Assembly (NCBI RefSeq): GCF_043641665.1
Contig: NC_092181.1
Coordinates: 22,390,463 to 22,454,462 of the forward strand
Reading direction: 5' to 3'
Source: Enoplosus armatus
Lineage: Eukaryota; Chordata; Actinopteri; Centrarchiformes; Enoplosidae
DNA: 64,000 nucleotides
A program made the position numbers and the translations under genes. This document shows positions 1 through 29,000 of the stretch, piece after piece; within the stretch, counting starts at the first letter, position 1; each line of letters starts with the position of its first letter. The notes beneath the pieces are model-generated. The model saw only the letters and a list, made by a program, of their open reading frames with translations. It did not search any database and was not told the origin of the DNA.

Positions 1-321
1 GTTTTTGATCTGTAGCTGGATGAAGCTTTTTTTCTGATAAACTGATCAAGTAGTGGCCTTGTTCCATCCAGTAAGCTTTGATGTGATGTAAATTGGTGAT
101 ACTGATATTTGACAGCCTTGGGCATGTTCACAGGCAGACTGCTGGTAAGTTATGTTTAGCAGACTTAGCAAAAATATATATGAATCCTGTATACTTGGAA
201 TGCAATTTAGTGGAATCCATTTTATGATTAAAAGATTTAGATTAGATTGTTACATTAAAAATATATATATATATATATGTGATAATCTTATAAAATACAA
301 TACATTGTTGAAGAATAGATT

Positions 322-617
322 CACTGTTCCCAAACATTTTAGGCTTGTGACCCCTTACAAAAAAAAAAGCAGTGTCTGTCTATGAGTTGTTAAGAGATCC
401 ACCAAAGAGAGATTTGCCCTCTAAACTTCTCAGATGCAATATAGATTGTTGTTTGAGGCCCAATGAGGTAAAAGAGAAGCTCAACAAATTAGTACAAATT
501 CTTGTACCAGAATTTCCTTTTTTTTCTTCTTTCCGGCCCCATCAATCATCTCATGACCCCTCAGATTTATCTTGTGACCCTTCGGAGGGAGCTCGACCCC
601 TAGCTTGGGAACCACTG
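322..617. mobile_element. hAT-like nonautonomous element
   Basis: Starts CACTGTTCCCAAACATTTTA and ends AGCTTGGGAACCACTG, degenerate inverted ends of the CAGTGGTTCCCAA type, with the internal repeated words 'tgacccct' typical of this short family. The same ends occur at 23968-24192 and 40252-40568. No clear target duplication remains. Confidence 0.55.
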
Positions 618-746
618 GACTAAACTACCTAACTCTAAATGAAGTAGTTGAAACTAGCTTCACCTCGACCAGCTACAACAGTAAACAGACTTGTACATTG
701 TTGTATTGGTACTTTTAATCATTACTCCTATCACTGGCGTGCACAG

Positions 747-18749
<18,003 letters not shown>

Positions 18750-19077
18750 GTAGAGGATCAGATTTAACATCCTGCCTCACCCCTCCTGCTGAACGCCTGC
18801 CAATCTCTCCAACATGAACTAGAAACTCTGCCTTCCTGCCAAACAGCCACTGCTTTCTCCAGATCCAAGAAGGTGGGGAAACAAACTGGGATTTTTTTTT
18901 GTACTGATTTTACAAGAATCCTTCAAAATCACTGGAATGTACTGTATTACAAGTAAATCATGCAGATGTAGCTTCAGGTGCTGTAAAATAATCACATTTC
19001 AATTAGGAAGTAGTGAGAGAGCAACTTTACCTCCGCCAGGGCTGCACAAACCTGCACAAACCTGCAAACCAAATTGT

Positions 19078-19083
19078 AATAAA
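19078..19083 (+). terminator. Candidate poly(A) signal of slc5a10
   Basis: First AATAAA after the slc5a10 stop codon at 18749, giving a 3' UTR of about 350 bases. Several later AATAAA copies (for example near 20053) could also be used. Confidence 0.45.
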
Positions 19084-19732
19084 AGACAGTGTTGAGAATT
19101 GTGTTAATCTGCATCTGGATCCACAGTTCAAATTACACATAATGACAGATAATCATGGGATACACACTGCATTTGCATGAGGTCACACAAAAGGCGAAAT
19201 GTTAAGAAACTTTCCATCTCACAGTGTTTTGAAATCCTGAGCAGCTCAGGCTGCGTTCAGTGTTCTTTTTACAATCACTTCACTAGACATACAGTATTTC
19301 TACAGATGTGCTTTGATGTTATGATGTTTATCTTTTTACTACTGCCCCTCTATAGGCTATTGGTTTGTTCATAAAACTCCTATTTGTTGTAACCTAGTTT
19401 AAAAGGGTATTGTACAAATTACAATGAAGCTTGTGGCTTGTAACAAGCTAACATGAATGTGCAGTTAGAGAAAATATGACATCTAGATAAAAGGGCATCA
19501 CACATCATCTTAAATTTAAAGCTTATATATATAGTAAGATTATATAATGAGAATATATCTGTGTGGTTTAGGCTGTATGTGAGTTGCATAATTATATTTC
19601 CTTTTGAGTCTATATATTTAATGGTAATTATATAGTTATGTTTATGACCTTATGTCTGTCATGCAAGGTTTTTTGAACCTCAGTTAGTGTTGTTTCATGC
19701 TATTTAGCTTGTTTATGAATATGAATCAGAAT

Positions 19733-20006
19733 TTCTCAACCTTTTCCGGTCCATCACTGTTTTAGGTCCCCAAATTCTCAAAACAGAGGGTTTTTTTTAA
19801 GTTGTCATGTAAATATAAACATGGCACACGTTTGTTTTGTATTTAGGACTGCAGAGCTCTTAATGTAATCCAAATTATATAGAAAAAATTAGAAGTTTTA
19901 CATTTATTTTTTATTATTACAAATATATTAGACTTATTCTAATTTATTAGTATTGAAAATTGCCTGTGACCCCTTTCTGCTTACCAACAGGTTGAAAAAC
20001 TCTGTT
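19733..20006. mobile_element. Possible hAT-like element in slc5a10 3' flank
   Basis: Ends 'cagaatttctcaacctttt' and 'aggttgaaaaactctg' are roughly inverted, and the word 'gacccctt' recurs inside, as in the hAT-like copies elsewhere in the window. Decayed, with no clear target duplication. Confidence 0.4.
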
Positions 20007-20427
20007 ATAATGTCTATGTTGCTGTGAATTTGATTCATTTATTTATTGTGAAATAAATATTGAGAAGTACAGATTGTTGGACGTAAAGAACCTCATATCA
20101 GTCAAAAGACATAATATCTTGTCGACTTGTCCATTAAAAGTTTTCTTCTTGTTTTATCTCAAATAAATGTAAAGATATGTGCATCAAAGCTACAAGTGTT
20201 TGTCCACAAATGAACGCAGGTTAGAGTATTTATAACCAGATAATGTCACTCTTTATTTTGCGTCTGTACAGTTCACTGACATTTACTAAAGAGGAGGTTA
20301 CGGGCATAGACAAGATGGTAAAACAGAGCGAACATAAAGTTAAATTTCACTTTTATTTCTTTCAATACAAGCTGTTGGTGAAAGGAGGACATTGGGACTC
20401 AGAAGACGGATCGTAAAGGTTCACTCT

Positions 20428-21355
20428 AGGGCTGCAACAATTATTTTCATTGGCCATTAATCTGTCAGGTCATTTTTGATTTACTGATTAGTCTGTGAAA
20501 TGGCAGAAAAATATGAAACCCACAGAACCCAAGGTGACGCCTTTGAATTGCAGTTTTTGTGTGACCAACAGTCAAGTTAATTATGATAAAAGAAAGAGAA
20601 AAAACACAAATCCTCAAATTTGAGCAGCGGGAACCAGAAAATATTTGACATTTTTGCTTGATACTTGAACTGACTTAAATGATTAAAGCCCCTGAAAACT
20701 TAAAATTCAAACACCAATTCAGCATTGCACTCCTATAACACTGTCGGACTCACGATGGACAGTTCAAAAAAAAGAAAAGAATCAAAATTGATGCAGCAGA
20801 AGCAGAGATATTGTCCTTTTTTATTCCACGCATTCTTCCTTCCTTTCTTCTTCAAAACTTGGCGCCTACATTACCCACAATGCAACTCGGCCACTGACAG
20901 TTTGGTTGAAGATTCGGCTTATAAACCTTTTTTCACATATGCAGTAGTACTCCCGAAGACCTGTAAACAGACTTTGATGTAAAATCGTTGCAGTTCCCCT
21001 TTAAGTCCCCCTTCTTTATAATATTAATTATTTATGACTAAACAAGCAAGAATCAAGTAAAAGAAAACTCATTAGGTATTATTTGGAGTTTGTTTGATTG
21101 ACAGTGACCAAACAACCCACCAACTGTCATCAGATTCGGATTCAAATGTTGTTCAATCCTGATTGGTGCAAGCTTGTGACATCACTCTTTTCCCAATTGA
21201 ATCCTCGCCCACTTTAAACCAGTTAAAAGAGCACTGAGAAAATGCACCAACTTTGGCAGAAAACCCCGAAGCTTATAATAAGAAGCTGTTTAAGTTTTCA
21301 GGCCCTTCAATCAATAATGGACTAATCGATTACTGGACTAATTGTTTCATCGCTT
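20428..21355 (+). mobile_element. Copy 4 of the 'gggctgcaac' family, split by a nested element
   Basis: Starts 'agggctgcaacaattatttt' at 20428, runs through 'acccaaggtgacgcctttga' and 'gacatttttgcttga' to about 20685, then resumes at 21308 with 'caatcaataatggactaatc' and 'gattactggactaattg'. The interval 20686-21307 has its own inverted ends and is listed separately. Confidence 0.55.
20686..21307. mobile_element. MITE nested in the 20428-21355 element
   Basis: Left end AAGCCCCTGAAAACTT and right end AAGTTTTCAGGCCCTT are inverted copies differing by one or two bases. It holds no coding region I can support. The sequence on both sides belongs to one older repeat. Confidence 0.6.
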
Positions 21356-21452
21356 GTTCAATCATTGGATGAGTAAGGTGAGTCACTACAGCCTGGCAGG
21401 TAGGTGTCAGCGATACAGCCATGGGACTGGAGGTGTTCAGTTTGATATGGTG

Positions 21453-22284
21453 TCAGTGGTACAATGGTTGGACGTATTCCGGCGGAAAGATGCCTACTCT
21501 GCCTCGACAGCGCCCTCTCCAGGTCAGTGAGCTCGAGCAGTCCAGCAGGTCGATGACGTCACCGCGCAGGAAGTGGAGGTGGGCGGTATGAGGGGGCGTG
21601 TAGTCACAGAGGGCCTGAGCCAGACGAGGTTTCTACACAGAGACAGAGCAAAGACATGACATCAGACCAACAGGTGTGTGTTTAACAGCAAGTACAAGCT
21701 ATTTATGAAGAATAATGATGTTTCTTCACACCCCCAAAACTGGTAGCCGAGGGGAGGACTCTCTTTCTGGGTGAGAGTAGAGGCGTGCTGAGGGGGGGGA
21801 CTCCTGAGAGCTTCTTTTATAAGGGTTGGGATAAGGGTTATGTCCAGGCTGGGACAGCAGGCGAGGGGATGAGGGAGGGTCTCTGAGGCAGACCACTTTC
21901 TCCATGGCGATGCTGTGAGTTTTGTAGAAGTCCACCAACCGGTTGAGGGAGCAGAACGACTCGTCCCAGATGCAGTACTGACCGCCCCCCTCCAGCACCC
22001 GGAAATGCTCCACCCTGTCACCATAGCTGCAAAATACGAGAAATGAGAAAGGTAAAGGGGATAAAGGCGGGCATGCACCCTCCTTTATGCTCCTACACCT
22101 GCTGCTCAGCAGTGTGAAGATGAGAGTTCTTCTTCATTCCTCAGCCTCTTTCTTTGTTTAGGAATTCAGACAGAGGCTATGTGCATACCTGTGTTAGTGT
22201 GGGAAATGTGACCACAATACTCTGCATGTGTGGGTGTATCTCCAAATCCACCACAGGAGGTTTTCTCACAGGCTATAGAATGTC

Positions 22285-22331
<47 letters not shown>

Positions 22332-23643
22332 ATCTGCTCAGAGTAGTTATTCAGTATTTGTTTGTCTCATACTGATACTGTGCTTTAGTTGGCCTCTCAA
22401 ATGTGAGAATTTGCAGCTTTTCTCTGTTTTATATGAGAGTAAACTGAATATTTTAAGGTTTTGGATTGTTGGTCAGACAAAACAAGCAATCTGAAGATGT
22501 CACCGTACATACAGAATACACTGTACTATATAATAATGTTTATATAGTTTTTTGCAGTTAGTATACAAGAAATCAACATACTTAATGACACAAACACAAT
22601 CAAACTGTGACTTTGGCCTTCTTCTGGCCTTTCAAATGTTTCTGCGTTTGCACACAGACGGTTTTAAGTTAGCTTTGTGTTGTGACTTGTATGTAGTATG
22701 GGATTGGTACACAAGTAATTTGTTTTGACAGGTACAGATAATGGTTTGGTGGTTGAGAGGAAGCTCACCTGTCTTGTCTCTCACAAATAAATTGTTGTGT
22801 TTGCCATGATGTCATCTCTATGAACTGCAGACGCGTTGAGGTTTGAAAGAATCTCCTTTTAATGAGTCACTGCAGTTTATAATTATAAAACACGTCTTGT
22901 GAACTCTTCTTGAACATTATCACCCTCTATTGATCAATCTGAGGATTACACTTTGTGTCTGAGTATGTGTGCAGGCACATAAATAAAGCACTTAACTGTC
23001 AGTCCTTGCGGGCAGACAGATGTTGTGCCTTAAAACATTTATATGTGCACAGTGTGTACATGCATGTCTGTGGCATGTGTCCATTGCATAATGTACCTGT
23101 GTTTAATTAAAGAGTGGCGTTATGTAATGCCCTGATTATTGAACACATTTAATTTACCCTCAATGATTAAATGTGTCCCACGTCACGTTGGTGACCCAAT
23201 TACACACACACACTCTCGCTCTCTTGCTGTCTGTGCGGCTGTTATATTTTTAGTGCAACGGGTTCTCGTAGAACATATTTAAATAGTCTGACTCTCCCCT
23301 CCACTGACCCTGACACACTCAAAGACACGTGGATGCTGTAACTTGCTAATGTGCTCAATGTGACGGAAAACATCCAACTGAAACACATCACATAACGAGG
23401 AGACGCTGCTGCTGATGTTTCATGCAACACTTCTGGTCGTACAGGAAGGTGTTTAACTGTGTTTTTGTTTTTGAGCTCAGACCCAGGAGCAGATGCTTAC
23501 CTCTCTAGTCATTAAAGACACAGCTGCCGTGAGGGGAGGGTGGTTGAGTTACAGCAGATTCAACACATGCAAATATAAACTGCTGCACCACAGCACACAA
23601 GCATAGTAACATCACAAACGTCAGCCTGCAGCATGAGATTTAT

Positions 23644-23693
<50 letters not shown>

Positions 23694-24605
23694 TGTGTGG
23701 TGCGTTTACTGACCTAACAGAGACAGAAAACTCTCCAGGAGCTGATTCACTCTCCCTCACCAGGAACACTCCGGTGTCCTGCCAGCGAAGACGCTTTTCA
23801 GCATCAAGTCTTGACACCCGTCCAGCAAACCACCTACACACACACAAGCATGTCAATTATACTCTCCTCTTGAGCTAATATATTAATAATTGCAGTATAT
23901 TCATGTTACTCTTTAAACTACAATCATGAGTCGCTTATAAATGAAAAATCAACTCAGTTGTGTTTATCAGTGGTTCCTAACCTGCGGGTCTAGACCCCAA
24001 AAAGGGCCCTAACACATCAATTTATTTTTTTCTGACTTTTGCTTTTTGTCTTGTGAAACAATGAATACTTTGAATACTTTCACCTCTTTAGGCCTCGGAA
24101 ATCCCACTGAGATCATAATCTGTAATGAGGAGGTCACAAGTAGACTTTGCTTCCTCTTAAGGGTCACAAGCCAAAAAGTCCAGGAACCACTGATGTCTAA
24201 ACAATCCACATCTATAATATCATGTTTGCAGCAAAGAATGGCAGTTTTCTTTCCAACATTGATTTGTTGTTTAAGTGTAAAATATGTGGACAAATCATTT
24301 TTTTTACGGATAAGGAAGGAGAGAAATGTAGTTCTCTGGCACGAAGCCACGTTTCCCCTCGATCTCTGCTGTGAACCAGCAAGAATCATCCTCCATTTCT
24401 GTCACCTATAACACACATGCACAATTATTCTCACTATGTAAACATGGAGTCTTTTTGTTAACTTTGGCCAGTTTCAATTTCAAATCAACCCAAACATTTA
24501 CACACACACACACACACACACACTTACCTTGATAACGTCCCCTTTCTGGAAACTGATCTCGTCTGCTTCTGATGCTGTGAAAGAGAAAAGAGCCACCGCC
24601 TCCAT
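21453..24605 (-). CDS. grap: GRB2-related adaptor protein GRAP (SH3-SH2-SH3)
   Basis: Cytosolic adaptor that links phosphotyrosine receptors to Ras/ERK signalling, mainly in lymphoid cells. Five minus-strand exons join in frame: 24605-24528, 24405-24308, 23833-23714, 22026-21732 and 21632-21453 (stop TGA), 256 residues. The N-terminal SH3 (about 1-58) starts MEAVALFSFTASEADEISFQ and includes the exon 2 segments EDDSCWFTAEIEGKRGFVP and ENYISLLPYP. The SH2 (about 59-155) has WFAGRVSR, the phosphotyrosine-binding FLVRESES and YGDRVEHFRV. The C-terminal SH3 (from about 198) has ALCDYTPP, HLHFLRGDVIDLLD, TWRGRCRGRVGIFPPEYVQP. The human protein is 217 residues; the excess is a Pro/Ser-rich linker of about 40 residues between SH2 and the last SH3. 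The donor ending exon 4 (GGG/gtgtga) is weak, so the linker is the least certain part. GRAP rather than GRB2 is supported by sequence and by the slc5a10-fam83g-grap order. Confidence 0.9.
22284..22329. repeat. (CA)n microsatellite
   Basis: About 22 units in the long grap intron; (TG)n on the grap transcript, about 260 bases before the exon 4 acceptor. Confidence 0.95.
22390..22510 (-). repeat. Copy 5 of the 'gggctgcaac' family, inverted
   Basis: Contains, in reverse orientation, 'ctcaaatgtgagaatttgca', 'tactgaatatt'-like words and 'ggattgttggtcagacaaaa'. Lies in a grap intron. Confidence 0.55.
23649..23691. repeat. (GT)n microsatellite after grap exon 3 donor
   Basis: Reads (AC)n on the grap transcript and begins about 22 bases after the donor at 23713. 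Confidence 0.95.
23968..24192. mobile_element. hAT-like nonautonomous element in a grap intron
   Basis: Ends CAGTGGTTCCTAACC and GGAACCACTG are inverted. Flanking octamers gtgtttat (23960-23967) and atgtctaa (24193-24200) agree at 5 of 8 positions, a possible decayed 8-bp target duplication as made by hAT transposases. It is the same family as 40252-40568. Its right end reaches to about 110 bases from grap exon 2. Confidence 0.6.
24501..24522. repeat. (CA)n microsatellite at grap exon 1 donor
   Basis: On the grap transcript the donor gtaag runs straight into (TG)n. Confidence 0.9.
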
Positions 24606-26090
24606 GCTGAACAGAAGAGTCGAGTCAGCTACAAATAGTTTCACTTCATGAATGAAGAGAGAGAATACAGCTGTGTGATTAGAGCACAGCAGGGTGATGA
24701 CACACACTATTACAGGATGAGATAATCAGGGTGTGTGTGTGCGTGTGTGTGTGTGTAGGCAGGCGCTGACATCCGGCTCATTAGTTAATGAGGAGAGTTT
24801 GCTCTGCGCGTGTGTCCCTCTGTTCTTCCATGTGACTGAGTTAGAGAGTGTGTGAACACGTGGAGGTGACGACTGCCCTCTCTATCTTCATCTCTGATGT
24901 CCACACACTTTAAACCCCGGGGCTTTAAAGAAGCATTTCCACAAGGGAAATCAGAGAAGGAATGAAAATAACCGAGAACAGAGTGCGATGACCGGAGGTG
25001 TTTGTGACTATGATTAGAGAAAGTCTTTGCAAAGGTTAACCAAGTGCTTCCAGCTGATTCACTGCCTAACAGAGGCTTCACCACCAAGTGAAAAGGTGTC
25101 ACCTGGTATTTGTATCAAATCCAGGTTTCTCACCAGCAATCAGGATAACTTTTGAAAAAAATAACAACCTAAAAAGGGTTCATAACAGTAATTCAATTGT
25201 CTTAAGAGCAAATTAATGGAAAAAAGACCAAAAGTCTATATTTTATGTTCTTGCTGTACTATACTATATATTATTTTATACTATATTACTTATTATGAAT
25301 AATATATATATTATTATTTATCTTAATTCAGAGTTCGATGTCAGCACAGTCCACACACCAGCAGTTTTAGAGGAAGTGGTTGTTCATCTGTCAGTACGAA
25401 GCTGAATCAAAGAAAGAACGCCATTCTCACAAATATTAACCCGTTTATTTATTTACAACATTTCATTTGTGCATTAAAAAAATAGGTGGACAAGAGTACA
25501 GATCCAAGTAGAACCGAGTGATGGTTTCATTACATTTTTTAAAATGAAATCATTGTGTGACAGACATCGATGATTTGTAGGAATGATAATATAAGAAAGA
25601 GTTTGGTGAGTTCTGCAACCCGACAGAGGTCCCAAAAACATATGTTTGGTTCTTTTTTCAAATGTAAAAAAGTATTAAGAAATTATTTTTCTTTCTCACA
25701 GGATGTGTTTCAACTGCGTCATCCATCTTCAATCTTAATGAATAGCTGTCTACACCAGCCACGTAGGACTAAAGCTACTGATGCTAACATGTACGGCCAC
25801 TGTACACAAGGTCTGACAATGTGAGGACGCCCAGAAGAGGCAGGAGTTGAATCAGCTCAGCGAGCTAACGGAAAGTAATGGATGAAAGACAGCAAAAGTA
25901 TAGATTTGGGTTTCATTTGGGAAGTATCATCGGGTTCAGTCTGGTTGTAGAAACACGGGTCCAGGTCTGGTCAGGTCTCAGTTTTAGGCCTGTGCAGAAC
26001 TCTGTGGGCGAGTCCTGACTGACCTCTGCTGGGCGTGAAGATGAACGCATCCACAATGTGTCATCTTAAAAATCAATGCAAACGTGTGTG
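24606..26090. other. grap upstream region and brat1 3' UTR
   Basis: The left part should hold the grap start site; it has a (GT)n run near 24731-24758 and no evident TATA box. The right part is probably brat1 3' UTR down to the signal near 25443. Small frames here look non-coding. Confidence 0.45.
25443..25452 (-). terminator. Candidate poly(A) signal of brat1
   Basis: On the minus strand AAATAAATAAA lies about 640 bases after the brat1 stop at 26091. It is the nearest clear signal I found. Confidence 0.4.
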
Positions 26091-29000
26091 TTAGTAGCAG
26101 TCCACTATGACCTCTTGCCCAGGTTGTGTGTCTGGATGAGTGTGAGTGGCACTCGCAGTCAGTATGTCCTGCAGCAGAGAGAGGGGAGAGTTGTGGATGT
26201 GGTCGCTGCTTTGAGCCAGGACGTCCAGCCTCTCGTCTAAACCCAGAGACCTCAACACCTCACACACGCTAACAATCACACGGTCACCTGCCTCGCTCGC
26301 ACCCTTCTTTCCCGTCTCGCCACAGTCTTCAGAGTCAACTTCGTCAGCTCCAACGAAGCTTCTCTGTGCTGCGACGTCCGCCTCTCTGGCCCGATCGCTC
26401 CTCTTCATCCCCAGTGTCTTTCTGATGTCCTGCCCCCATCCCCGGCCAGGCAGTTCACAAGACACCCTGGCAACTGTTGCCATGGCAGCATCCGGCACCC
26501 CTAGCGACAGAGGGCAGACTGTCTCTCTGAGTGTTATCAGCAGTCGACAGGCCTTCAGACCCACAGGCCTATCGCAGTCACCCAGACCACTCAACAGCGC
26601 TGAGATGACTCCCTGCTCGACCAGATTGTTCAACGCTCCGGCCAAATCTGACTCCACGCCCTCTGTGTGTGCACCAGTGTGAGTGTGGAGAGCGTAGACC
26701 TGGTCAGAAACTACACCATAGGGATGCGGCAGGACGTGATGCGTGTCCGAGCCCTTCCTGTAACCCCGGTGACCTGAAAAGGCTTCGTCCAGCAGCAGCT
26801 CAGCCAGCTCCAGCGTGTGAACTTTGACCTCCCAGTCCAGATCTGCGCTGCCTTGTGAGAGGACGGAGCGTACACACCGCATCAGGAGAGGGGTGGAGGA
26901 GGCATATGACGATGGAGGCGAGTGTGAGGAGCGTGAGGAGAACCAGGAGATGAAGTATCGTACAACAGCCCTCCTGGCGAATCCCTCCGTGTCCTGGGAG
27001 AGAATTTCAAGCAGCCGGCTCACTATTTTAGTCTGAAAGGACACAGAAGTTAGGACCATCAGTAACAATCAAGTTTACACTGTACTGCAGCCATCTGAAA
27101 ACTTTGTACCTCCAGATATTAAATCAATCAAAATCTTACACAATTGATAGAAGGGCCAAAATCTGATATATATGTATGATGAGTCAAATGTAAAACTATT
27201 TCTGCCTACCTCCTCCTGACTGAGTGCTGCCCCCTGCTGCCAGCTGTGTGCCAGTGTCTTTGCCAGTGCAGAGATGGCGCTGGCTCTCACATAGCTCTCT
27301 GTATCCTGCAGTGCCTCCCTCAGGAGAGGAGTGGTGCAGCAGCCGCCCAGCAGAGCCTCCGACGCATCACACACCTCCTCTTCCTCCTCCTCCTCGGCTG
27401 ATTTCAGGAAGACACGCACACCTGCCAGGTGTCCCAGAAACTCCACAGTTGAGTCTCTCACCTCCCAGCGCATGTCACACACGCGCTTCTTCACTACCTC
27501 GACGAGATCTAATACCAATAAACGTAGAATTTCAGTAACACATTATATAGCCACAACAACGACAGAGTCTGTTCTGTGTGAGGATTCGTCACACAGGAGA
27601 GTTATTATGAGCTTCTGTGAACTTTACCTCGTCTGAGTTGGTCTGTTATGAAGGAGAGGTCTGTGCACACACTCGTCCACTTTACTAAGGCCTGGTAGGA
27701 CTTGTGGAGCACCTAAGAAACACAGACATCATTTGAATGATAGAAGACAACATGAGATAGATCATGATTGATGATCATCTTTTTCTGTCTGTAACTCAAA
27801 CTGAGACTCCATCTCATTGTGACTTCAGCTGATTATTTTCTTTGAATTTATCGTTTATGTTTATGAAATATTGAAATAATTTCTCAGAACCCAAGGTGAT
27901 GTCTTGAGATTGCTTGTTTAGTCCGAAAAAAACAAAGATGTTCAGTTTACAACAATATAAAACACAGAAAAGCAGTTGATTCAGACATTTGAGAAGCTGG
28001 AACCAGCGAAGGTTTGTATAGTTGCTTGAAATAAAATAAAAAATTACAATACAATTAATCTCGTATCAAAATAGTTGTAATTAATTTTCTGTTGATCTGT
28101 TTATCATCTAACCATTTCATACTGTATAGCCAACTCCACCATCTCAATGACAACTGCGCAAACTCCATGCACTGATGGAGGCCATGAGATGCTGCTAGTC
28201 AGTGGACATTTAGTATTAAATTATTTGGTCATACTACTGTTCCACTCTCGAATATATAGCCTGTATACATGACAGAATTTGTATATCAGTATGGAAGTAG
28301 TTTGGAAAAGAAACATGAAAAGCTCTAAAACTACAATAAAAAGTTACTTATCTGAAATATTACTAATTGTTCTCGTAATATTATGACTTAATTCTTGAAA
28401 TATCATGACCTTTTTCTCAAAGAATTACAACTTTCTCTATAAATATTATAACTTCCTCATAAACTTTTTCCCCAAATATTTTGACTTTACTCTTAAAATC
28501 TCTTGAAACATACAATCAGTGAGAGGTGGTGTCTTCTTCTAAGTCACTGCTCCCCAGTAATAGAAAGTCAATGACAAAATAAAATAAAATAAGTTGTATC
28601 AAAGAACTCACGGTGGGGTCAGAATCCGGATTGTCCAGATATTGTATCAGAACTGTGAACACCTCACTGATCTTCTCCTTCGCTTCTGAAACACACGTTT
28701 GTTGGAGAAGGCATCCTGAAAAACACTTTCTTACACAAAACACACATATCATGATGTTCATATACTGTAGCATTTGTTTTTGATGATACTGTATCTTACT
28801 TTCTATGTTGATTAGACGAATTAAATTTGAATATTAAGTTATAATTACTTGTATACTTGGAGAGATTTTGCTCCTCAGTATGTAGAAAATCACTATACCT
28901 CATGTTATATTGCCTAGTTCCGTTAAATTTTGTTGGCACTGTGGCTGTGCTTTTTGTTCTATTTGGATCATCCCACATATACACACAGTTTTACCTGGGC

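Larger units (their letters stand above)
18750..20427. other. slc5a10 3' UTR and AT-rich flank
   Basis: Holds the slc5a10 3' UTR, with a thrice-repeated 'cctgcacaaa'-type unit near 19045 and the poly(A) signal at 19078, then AT-rich sequence with a decayed hAT-like element. The grap transcript, coming from the right, must end in this stretch or in 20428-21452. No further gene seen. Confidence 0.5.

Noticed and set aside
1..746. Search for the missing slc5a10 first exons
   Set aside because: No open frame resembles the N-terminal helix and no suitable donor follows one; these exons must lie outside the window.
23560..23856. Reading the (AC)n stretch after grap exon 3 as His-Thr coding repeat
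   Set aside because: The donor at 23713 and the phase of exon 4 show that the repeat is intronic.
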